Source: Micrococcaceae bacterium UBA3381 (GTDB lineage: Bacteria > Actinomycetota > Actinomycetes > Actinomycetales > Micrococcaceae). Taken from it: DNA of 6,111 bases. Positions 1-5,174 of this stretch are shown here, in pieces (the stretch's first letter is position 1; each line of letters starts with the position of its first letter). The notes below the pieces were generated by a model, which did not search any database, was not told where the DNA came from, and saw nothing but the letters and a program-made list of their open reading frames with translations. Where the stretch lies: positions 1 to 6,111 of the forward strand of contig DEPX01000124.1 of NCBI GenBank assembly GCA_002358975.1, in the 5' to 3' direction. The position numbers were made by a program, and so were the translations under genes.

Positions 1-44
1 ATGTGAAATATTCCTGACCGGTTACTAGCTCGTGACTTTGCTGG
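1..44. other. Short non-coding flank downstream of coaD
   Basis: No open frame of note runs through these bases on either strand. All three plus frames hit stops quickly, and no ATG start for a further minus-strand gene lies inside. A weak mismatched stem can be drawn after the coaD stop, but it has no T tract, so I do not call a terminator. The next gene is outside the window. Confidence 0.4.
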
Positions 45-515
45 CTATTTTAGACCGAACCGCTGAGCTACGGCGTACGGAATGAAATCGCTAATATCAC
101 CTTTAAACCCAACAATTTCTTTGACCAGGGTGGATGAGACGTGTTGGTATCGTGCATCGGCGGGAAGGAATACGGTTTCGACACTAGCCAGATGGCGGTT
201 AAAGGTTGCCATGGGCATTTCATAGTTAAGGTCACTGGAGTTGCGTATCCCTTTGACCATAGCCTGGGCGCCATGTTCCTTCGCAAAGTCGGCGATCAGC
301 CCAGTGCCCAACGGCATCACAATAACCCCTTGAATGGATCGTAGCGTTTCGGCGATCATGTCCATTCGCTCTTGTAAGCTAAAGCGATAGTTTTTGGCGG
401 GATTATTTGAAACAGCCACAATGACTTCTTCAAATAATGAGGCGGCACGTACGATGATTTCGATGTGGCCGTTATGGACAGGGTCAAATGATCCGGGGCA
501 TACTGCACGTTGCAT
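45..515 (-). CDS. coaD: Phosphopantetheine adenylyltransferase (CoaD)
   Basis: CoaD catalyses the penultimate step of coenzyme A synthesis in the cytoplasm: 4'-phosphopantetheine plus ATP gives dephospho-CoA and pyrophosphate. The 156-residue product is of normal family length. It opens with the nucleotidyltransferase signature GSFDP (residues 8-12) and HNGH (14-17), the HxGH motif that binds ATP phosphates. KGIRNSSD (88-95) with NYEM (97-100) and VSSTLVKEI (126-134) match the conserved substrate and ATP-binding segments of this family. The ATG at 515 is preferred because family members begin M-x-R-A-V-C-P-G-S-F. An in-frame TTG at 524 would add three residues (159 aa). Neither start has a good Shine-Dalgarno sequence. 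It is the last gene of the DAK2-recG-rsmD-coaD series, and the rsmD-coaD pairing is common across bacteria. The AT-rich gap upstream may carry its own promoter. Confidence 0.97.
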   Translation of the reverse strand: MQRAVCPGSFDPVHNGHIEIIVRAASLFEEVIVAVSNNPAKNYRFSLQERMDMIAETLRSIQGVIVMPLGTGLIADFAKEHGAQAMVKGIRNSSDLNYEMPMATFNRHLASVETVFLPADARYQHVSSTLVKEIVGFKGDISDFIPYAVAQRFGLK

Positions 516-529
516 AGTTGTCAATGTAG

Positions 530-559
530 CTTATATTTATTTGGTCTTCTATAGTGCAA
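530..559 (-). promoter_or_regulatory. Candidate promoter for coaD
   Basis: Read on the minus strand, TTGCAC (554-559) and TATAAG (530-535) are 18 bases apart and resemble sigma-70-type -35 and -10 boxes. The spacer is clearly richer in A and T than the flanking genes. A start of transcription 6-8 bases after the -10 box would fall at or near the TTG at 524, leaving a leader of only about 8 bases before the ATG at 515, or none before the TTG. This fits the lack of a ribosome-binding site. The call rests on eye-matched hexamers only. Confidence 0.35.
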
Positions 560-571
560 CATCGTTGTTGC
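556..571. other. Small perfect hairpin between rsmD and coaD
   Basis: GCAACA (556-561) and TGTTGC (566-571) are perfect inverted repeats around a 4-base loop, about 8 bases past the rsmD stop codon on the minus strand. No T tract follows on the coaD side, so it is not a classical intrinsic terminator. It could pause or partly terminate the upstream transcript. It overlaps the candidate -35 box of coaD. A 6-bp stem can occur by chance. Confidence 0.35.
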
Positions 572-579
572 CTGATTCG

Positions 580-1149
580 TTAATAACCTGTCCGTCGTAC
601 GAAGTACATCATAGCTTCGCCATATCGACGTGCATCTACCACATAGACATCATCTGGCCACAACGGTTCTGCCGCTTTATAGGGCCGTTCTAAGACGAAT
701 AGGCCATCATCCATAAGTGCATGGAAGGCTTGGGCAATCATGGCTAACAGTTCGTCTTGGTCAATATCATAGGGTGGGTCAGCAATGACCACGTCCCAGC
801 TGGCCGGTGCGGTAGTGCCCAGAAAGCGCTGGACGGGCATGTGGCTGATGGTTACGGCCCGGCGGTTTAGGGCGTCGTTGACAGTTTTGGCGTTGTCTTG
901 TGCAATGCGTGCCGGTGGGCGGGCCGATTCAACACCGACGACTCTTGCGGCTCCACGGGATGCTGCTTCAACGGCTAACCCGCCGGAACCGGCGTATAGA
1001 TCCAGCACGGCGTTGTCTTCGAGCCAGTCGCGGGATGCTAGCCACGAGAAGATTGCTTCTTTTGTCCGCTCGGTGGTGGGCCGTGTGGTGGTGCCTGGAA
1101 CGTGTTTTAGTGGCAGTCCCCCGGCTAGGCCGGCAACAATTTTGGCCAT
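580..1149 (-). CDS. rsmD: 16S rRNA (guanine(966)-N2)-methyltransferase RsmD
   Basis: RsmD transfers a methyl group from S-adenosylmethionine to N2 of G966 of 16S rRNA during assembly of the small ribosomal subunit. The 189-residue product has the usual length. It shows the N-terminal RPTTERTKEAIFSWL block (23-37) typical of RsmD, SAM motif I VLDLYAGSGGLAVEAASRGA (48-67), the acidic GVES after strand 2 (72-75), and the catalytic DPPY motif (124-127) of N2-guanine/N6-adenine methyltransferases. The ATG at 1149 lies 3 bases after the recG stop (TAA at 1153-1155), so the two are almost certainly co-transcribed and translationally coupled. An A/G-rich run (AGAAAAGAA) upstream, inside the recG end, is a weak ribosome-binding site. 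coaD follows after 64 bases. Confidence 0.95.
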   Translation of the reverse strand: MAKIVAGLAGGLPLKHVPGTTTRPTTERTKEAIFSWLASRDWLEDNAVLDLYAGSGGLAVEAASRGAARVVGVESARPPARIAQDNAKTVNDALNRRAVTISHMPVQRFLGTTAPASWDVVIADPPYDIDQDELLAMIAQAFHALMDDGLFVLERPYKAAEPLWPDDVYVVDARRYGEAMMYFVRRTGY

Positions 1150-1152
1150 GAC

Positions 1153-3345
1153 TTAGTTCTTTTCTAGGTAGTCGGAAGAGTGTTCGTGTTCAGTCTCCCA
1201 GGCCTTGACCGCTGCAACCAACTGCGGATAACCACTCAGCGTCGTATCGTTGGTCAGTGCCTGGTCTACCCATGTTGCGGCAGCACCGATCAGTTGGGCA
1301 TGTTGGATGACTTTCAGTACTTTCAGCTGGGATCCATAGCCGTGCTGGGCAGCCCCGAGGACATCGCCTTCACCGCGCTGTTGGACGTCTGCTTTAGCGA
1401 TTTCGAAACCGTCTTGGGTATCTTCGATCACCGCTAGGCGGTCTAGTGAGGGGTGCCCATCCGGTAGCCGGGTGGCCAAGAAACATCGTGCAGCGGCTGC
1501 TCCGCGACCAACTCGGCCACGTAATTGGTGCAGGGTCGATAGACCAAAATATTCTGGATCGAGAATGGCCATGACGGTGGCGTTGGGTACGTCTACACCG
1601 ACTTCGATAATAGTGGTGGCCACCAGGATGTCGATCGTACCGTTTAGGAATGCCGCCATGATCTGGTCTTGTTGGTCTTGTCTGCCGTGCAGGCTGGCGA
1701 TCCTGGCGTTGGCGAATACGGGTAAGCCTTGTAGTGTTTCGGTGATTTCTACGACATTTGCCGCATGGGTATCGGATGACAGGTCATCGGCATCATCAGC
1801 GCTGTTGGCATCCGATGGATCAATTTTAGGGCACACCACGAAGGCCTGGTGTCCGGCTGCCAGTTCTTCGTCGATGATTTGCCAGACGCGGTTGATGATT
1901 TGTGGGCCATGAGCCATCCGTGCCAGATGGGTGGTGACAGGTTTACGTCCGGATGGTAGCCCGTGCAGTACGGTGACATCCAGGTCGCCAAACACGGTCA
2001 TGGCTACAGAACGCGGTATTGGGGTGGCTGTCATCACCAGCATGTGTGTTCCCGGGTTGGCTTGGCGTAGTGCCTCACGCTGGTCGACACCAAACCGGTG
2101 CTGTTCATCGATGACCACTAGCCCAAGCTCGGCAAAATGCACGTTATCTGAAAAGATCGCGTGGGTAGCGATGATGATGCCGGCTTGTCCGGTGGTGATT
2201 TTTAGCAGTGCTTCTTGCTTTTGTCCGGTGGTCATCGATCCGGTCAGTAATACGACTTCGGTTGCTGGTCCTTGCCATGAGGTCAGTTGTCCGGCGGTGG
2301 CTAGGTTGCCCAGTGTGGTGGTAATTGACCGGTGATGTTGGCCTGCAAGGACTTCAGTTGGTGCCACCAGGACTGCTTGTGCCCCAGCATCGACAACCTG
2401 TGCCATGGCCCGCAGGGCGACCAGTGTTTTTCCTGAGCCGACTTCACCTTGCAGTAGTCGTGACATCGGGTGGGTGGCGTTGAGTTCATCGGCCAGTTGT
2501 TGCCCTGCCTGGTGTTGGCCCTCGGTAAGTTCAAAGGGTAATTGGGCGTCCAAGTGTGCCAATATGCCGTGGTCGGTTGGCGGATACGCGGTGGCTGGAA
2601 CACTGGTGCGGTTGCGCTGCCGTCGTCGTGCCAGCAGTGTTTGTAGGATGAGGGCTTCTTGTGCGGCAAAGCGGCGTCGGGCCTGTTGGGCCTGGTTGAG
2701 GTCTTGTGGCCGGTGGATGTGTTGGTAGGCGGTAGATAGGGTGGGGAGGTGTTCTTCTAGGCTGGTCAGGAATTCTGCCGGTACCGGATCGGTGATGGCA
2801 TTCCAGTTGATGGCTTCCAATACCGTGTCGATGGCGGAACGGATTGTCCAGGTGGGAACTTTGGCTTTTGCCGGGTAGACCGGGATGGGTGCCAGGTCTG
2901 TTTCGGTGGGTTCGTGTTCTTCGTCCAGTACCGTGAAGTCGGGATTGTTCAGCGTCAGTTCGCCGCGGTAGGTGGAGGTTTTGCCATGGAACATCGCCAG
3001 CACACCGGGTTTGAGTTGTTGTTCTGCGGCCCAGCCGTTGAAAAAGGCCATGGATAAGGTGCCGGGTAGGCCGGTGTCGGTGGATTCATCAGAAACGGTG
3101 ACGTCGACTAAAAAACCACGCCGGGATCGCATGGTGCGGCGGTTAGCGGTCAAAACTCGGGCGATCACGGTGACCTGTTCCCCCAGGGGTAACTGGGTGA
3201 TCGGGGTCAGTTCACCGCGTTCGATGTAGCGGCGGGGAAAGTAGTTGAGTGCGTGTCCGGTGGTGGTGATGGATAAGTGTTTGGCCAGCAGGTTTGCGGT
3301 TTTTTCCCCCAGCAGGGGTACAAGTGGCTGATTGAACGGGTCCAC
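1153..3345 (-). CDS. recG: ATP-dependent DNA helicase RecG
   Basis: RecG is a superfamily 2 helicase that remodels stalled replication forks, Holliday junctions and R-loops. With the GTG start at 3345 the protein has 730 residues. It has an N-terminal wedge (OB-fold) part (about 40-150), then the helicase core: Walker A QGEVGSGKT (299-307), motif Ia APTEVLAGQ (328-336), DEQH box (413-416), motif III TATPIPR (439-445), motif V VGVDVPNAT (582-590) and motif VI QLRGRVGRG (607-615). The RecG-specific C-terminal segment FEIAKADVQQRGEGDVLG (647-664) follows. An Asp/Ser/Ala-rich stretch (about 509-530) lies between the two RecA-like lobes. I chose GTG at 3345 because it overlaps the DAK2 stop as TAGTG and because homologues start just before the P-L-x-x-L-L-G-x-K-T-A segment. 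An upstream in-frame ATG at 3387 would add 14 residues (744 aa) that do not look like RecG and would overlap the DAK2 gene by 43 bases. Confidence 0.96.
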   Translation of the reverse strand: MDPFNQPLVPLLGEKTANLLAKHLSITTTGHALNYFPRRYIERGELTPITQLPLGEQVTVIARVLTANRRTMRSRRGFLVDVTVSDESTDTGLPGTLSMAFFNGWAAEQQLKPGVLAMFHGKTSTYRGELTLNNPDFTVLDEEHEPTETDLAPIPVYPAKAKVPTWTIRSAIDTVLEAINWNAITDPVPAEFLTSLEEHLPTLSTAYQHIHRPQDLNQAQQARRRFAAQEALILQTLLARRRQRNRTSVPATAYPPTDHGILAHLDAQLPFELTEGQHQAGQQLADELNATHPMSRLLQGEVGSGKTLVALRAMAQVVDAGAQAVLVAPTEVLAGQHHRSITTTLGNLATAGQLTSWQGPATEVVLLTGSMTTGQKQEALLKITTGQAGIIIATHAIFSDNVHFAELGLVVIDEQHRFGVDQREALRQANPGTHMLVMTATPIPRSVAMTVFGDLDVTVLHGLPSGRKPVTTHLARMAHGPQIINRVWQIIDEELAAGHQAFVVCPKIDPSDANSADDADDLSSDTHAANVVEITETLQGLPVFANARIASLHGRQDQQDQIMAAFLNGTIDILVATTIIEVGVDVPNATVMAILDPEYFGLSTLHQLRGRVGRGAAAARCFLATRLPDGHPSLDRLAVIEDTQDGFEIAKADVQQRGEGDVLGAAQHGYGSQLKVLKVIQHAQLIGAAATWVDQALTNDTTLSGYPQLVAAVKAWETEHEHSSDYLEKN

Positions 3346-4415
3346 TAGTTGTGATTTTCTGTGCTGGCTTTCGCACCGTTGGTGCATGTTGGGTCGTCGA
3401 TGGCACTGGCGTGCAGCGGGGTGATGGCCAGGTTTTCGGTGGTACCCAGTGGCCGGATGAGCTGCATGGCGTCATCGGGTTCGGTTACGTGCACGTGGAC
3501 TCGCCACCGGATGGTGCCGTTATCGTCCTCGACGGTGTTGATGGGGCTCATGATGACTGAGTTGCCAATTTCGTTGAGTCCGATGCGCAGGGTGGCGGCA
3601 TCCAGCGGGGTTAGTTGCAGTGAGCACATGACTTCATAGGCTTCGGCTACTTCCATGTCCTGGTGGACGTGTGGGTGTGCCACGTGGAAGCCGTGGATGG
3701 ACTCAAGGATTTCTGGGTCTAAAAATTCGCTTCGAATGGTGGCTCGCAGGGCATCAAAAACTAATAGCAGCCCGGTGGCGCCGGCATCAACAACTTGGGC
3801 TTGGGTGAGCTCATCGAGTTGGTTTTCAGTTTCTTCTACGGCCAGCCAGGAGGTTTCGACAATGCGGGAGGCCATTTCCCCCAGTGTTTTGCGTGAGTTT
3901 TGGGAGTCTTCGGGCAGCTCGGTAATGGAGCCCCGGTAGTTGCTGGCGGTGGCCGCTGCGGTGTCCAAGATGGTCAGCATAGTGCCTTCTTGGGGGTCTG
4001 ACAGTGCGGCCCAGGCTGCAGCACGGGCACGTTGTAAGCCTTGTGACAGTAGCGGTGCGGTCAAGCGTGGGGCGTGTTCCAATGGTTCGGCCAGTGCGTT
4101 GAGCATCACGGCAATCAGGGTGCCGGAGTTGCCTTGTGCGTGGTCGAGGGCTGCGGTGGCTGCCACGGCTAGTGCCTGGCCCACACAGGCGTGGGCATCG
4201 ACGTCTTCTAGTGCACGGGTTGCTGCTGCCACGGTGTGGTACAGATTCGAACCGGTGTCTCCATCGGGTACCGGAAAGATATTGATGGCGTTGAGCCGAT
4301 CGGAATTGTTGCCGAGTGCAGATTCGGCAAGCTTTAACCAATTGAAGATAAGCTTGGCTGACCCATGATCCGTTGGGGCACCGGTACTTGGATGTTGTTG
4401 CGTCACTTCAGTCAT
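3345..4415 (-). CDS. DAK2-domain protein, FakA/YloV-like kinase lacking the C-terminal domain
   Basis: The N-terminal part (about 20-225) is a DhaL/DAK2 nucleotide-binding domain. It has NIFPVPDGDTGSN (45-57), whose aspartates ligate Mg-ATP in this fold, GNSGTL (95-100), EGTMLTIL (143-150) and VDAGATGL (209-216). In FakA proteins this domain phosphorylates a fatty acid held by a FakB (DegV-type) partner. Residues about 255-330 (EVMCSLQL, then WRVHVHV) resemble the FakA middle domain. Cys264, His307 and His309 are spaced like the Cys/His/His zinc ligands I recall for Staphylococcus aureus FakA. The protein then ends at 356 residues, while FakA/YloV proteins are about 550, so the C-terminal DegV-like domain is absent. 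The frame ends naturally at recG, so this is a short form rather than a visible frameshift. It heads the recG-rsmD-coaD unit. Upstream of the ATG only a weak A/G-rich run (GAAAAGAA) serves as a ribosome site. A true dihydroxyacetone kinase is unlikely because no DhaK or DhaM gene is nearby. Substrate is inferred. Confidence 0.88.
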   Translation of the reverse strand: MTEVTQQHPSTGAPTDHGSAKLIFNWLKLAESALGNNSDRLNAINIFPVPDGDTGSNLYHTVAAATRALEDVDAHACVGQALAVAATAALDHAQGNSGTLIAVMLNALAEPLEHAPRLTAPLLSQGLQRARAAAWAALSDPQEGTMLTILDTAAATASNYRGSITELPEDSQNSRKTLGEMASRIVETSWLAVEETENQLDELTQAQVVDAGATGLLLVFDALRATIRSEFLDPEILESIHGFHVAHPHVHQDMEVAEAYEVMCSLQLTPLDAATLRIGLNEIGNSVIMSPINTVEDDNGTIRWRVHVHVTEPDDAMQLIRPLGTTENLAITPLHASAIDDPTCTNGAKASTENHN

Positions 4416-4472
4416 ATTGGTTCTTTTCGATTCCGCCCGTAAAGGGCCTACATCACATTGCCACCATAGTAT

Positions 4473-4501
4473 CGCGTAAACGATGTGTCACGTTTGACGC
4501 G
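4473..4501. repeat. 10-bp inverted repeat with single-base bulge (possible operator)
   Basis: The left arm CGCGTAAACG (4473-4482) is the reverse complement of the right arm CGTTT-ACGCG (4491-4501) except for one extra G at 4496. The loop is 8 bases (4483-4490). No T tract follows on either strand, which argues against an intrinsic terminator. It lies in the divergent region, next to and partly over the weak promoter hexamers drawn for the DAK2 operon. A regulator-binding site or an RNA hairpin in a leader are both possible. The inner AAACG/CGTTT part is an uninterrupted 5-8-5 dyad. Confidence 0.45.
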
Positions 4502-4561
4502 CAACGACTGCCCCAGAATTTGTTGAGCGCACCCGCCTGCGGCGAAACGGTTTAGGGCCGG

Positions 4562-4567
4562 TATAAC
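4562..4567 (+). promoter_or_regulatory. Candidate -10 box for the DUF3515 lipoprotein gene
   Basis: TATAAC is a good -10 hexamer, placed so that transcription would begin near 4574, about 14 bases before the ATG at 4588. No convincing -35 hexamer lies 16-19 bases upstream, where the sequence is GC-rich. The leader has no strong Shine-Dalgarno sequence. Confidence 0.3.
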
Positions 4568-4587
4568 AAGTGTTTTAGTGTAGCAGT

Positions 4588-5139
4588 ATGGCTAACTCTT
4601 CGCGCGTGATCCGTGCTGCCGCCCTGTGCGCTGTGGGTGGGTTAACGCTGACCTCATGTACCTCTTTGGTTGCAGATATCCAGGTGGCTCCGGATGCTAC
4701 CGATCCGCTATGCGCTGAGGCGATGGTGGCCATGCCAGAAGAGATTGCCGGAAATGATCGTCGTCGGACCGATAGCCAATCGACTGCTGCTTGGGGTGAT
4801 CCTGCTGCGGCGGTGTTCCGATGTGGTGTGCAAGTTCCCGAGCCGACCACTGATGAATGTGTTGAGGCCAACGGGGTGGACTGGGTTGTTCACGAAGAGG
4901 GTAGTAACTGGCGGATCACTACCTATGGCCGCGATCCTGCCATGGAGGTGCTCTTTGATGGGGAGCGTATTTCGTCGTCCTCGGTGATGGTGGATATTGG
5001 TAATGCGGCGCGTCGTATTCCCGCTGAGGGCGGCTGCACTGATCCGGAGGATTCCGAGGAAATCCCGGAAGACCAGGATCAGGGCACTGACGAGCTACCC
5101 GAAGGCGTTGTACCAGAAGACCAGACGGTTAGCCCGTAG
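4588..5139 (+). CDS. DUF3515-family lipoprotein
   Basis: The 183-residue product begins with a short positive N-terminus (Arg6, Arg9), a hydrophobic stretch (10-20) and a lipobox L-T-S-C (21-24). It is therefore predicted to be exported, lipidated at Cys24 and anchored to the outer face of the membrane. The segment TAAWGDPAAAVFRCGV (66-81) and the later TYGRDPAMEVLFD (112-124) are hallmarks of the DUF3515 family of actinobacterial proteins, which has no known function. Cys42, Cys79, Cys91 and Cys150 remain after the lipobox and could form two disulfides outside the cell. Residues 152-178 form a strongly acidic, Pro-containing tail that looks disordered. The ATG at 4588 is the first possible start, since an in-frame stop lies at 4576. 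The gene converges on ddl with 19 bases between stops. The same arrangement is known in M. tuberculosis (Rv2980 and ddlA). A cell-envelope role is only suggested by this. Confidence 0.88.
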   Translation: MANSSRVIRAAALCAVGGLTLTSCTSLVADIQVAPDATDPLCAEAMVAMPEEIAGNDRRRTDSQSTAAWGDPAAAVFRCGVQVPEPTTDECVEANGVDWVVHEEGSNWRITTYGRDPAMEVLFDGERISSSSVMVDIGNAARRIPAEGGCTDPEDSEEIPEDQDQGTDELPEGVVPEDQTVSP

Positions 5140-5147
5140 TGTGTGGG

Positions 5148-5174
5148 GCAACTGGCGGTTATTGGGCCAGTTGC
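5148..5174. terminator. Perfect 9-bp hairpin at the convergent DUF3515/ddl junction
   Basis: GCAACTGGC (5148-5156) and GCCAGTTGC (5166-5174) are exact inverted repeats around a 9-base loop. The loop contains the ddl stop codon (5159-5161), and the left arm starts 9 bases after the DUF3515 stop. The position suits a bidirectional transcription terminator between convergent genes. No U tract follows on either strand, so it would be a U-less hairpin of the kind often proposed in actinobacteria, or a 3'-end stabiliser. The ddl side of the stem is itself coding (final codons LQLA). Confidence 0.6.

Larger units (their letters stand above)
4416..4587. promoter_or_regulatory. Divergent intergenic region between DAK2 and DUF3515 genes
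   Basis: These 172 bases separate two genes that point away from each other and must hold promoters for both. No conserved coding frame and no tRNA-like cloverleaf is visible. For the minus strand, TACTAT (4466-4471) could be a -10 box for the DAK2 operon. The nearest -35-like hexamer, GTGACA (4486-4491), is only 14 bases away, which is poor. For the plus strand see the TATAAC entry. Small GC hairpins occur at 4435-4447 (GCCC/GGGC, in the DAK2 leader) and 4534-4544 (CGCC/GGCG). The most notable structure is the 10-bp bulged dyad at 4473-4501. Confidence 0.5.

Noticed and set aside
1..44. Intrinsic terminator for coaD
   Set aside because: Only a short stem with a mismatch can be drawn, and there is no T tract on the minus strand.
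785..1156. Open frames on the plus strand opposite rsmD (including 900-1151)
   Set aside because: They mirror the rsmD coding sequence, have no recognisable domain and conflict with a strongly supported gene.
3826..4341. Minus-strand frame of 171 residues overlapping the DAK2 gene
   Set aside because: Arg/Thr-rich out-of-frame translation of the DAK2 coding region with no family signature.
3940..4368. Plus-strand open frame of 142 residues opposite the DAK2 gene
   Set aside because: It is an antisense shadow with Ser/Ala-rich low-complexity content. The minus-strand frame carries intact kinase motifs.
3345..4415. Dihydroxyacetone kinase subunit DhaL
   Set aside because: The extra middle domain after the DAK2 fold and the lack of dhaK or dhaM neighbours point to the FakA/YloV group instead.
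4373..4555. 60-residue plus-strand frame in the divergent intergenic region, considered as a remnant of thiL or rpmB
   Set aside because: No L28 or ThiL motif is visible. It begins inside the DAK2 gene antisense, and the region looks like a promoter.
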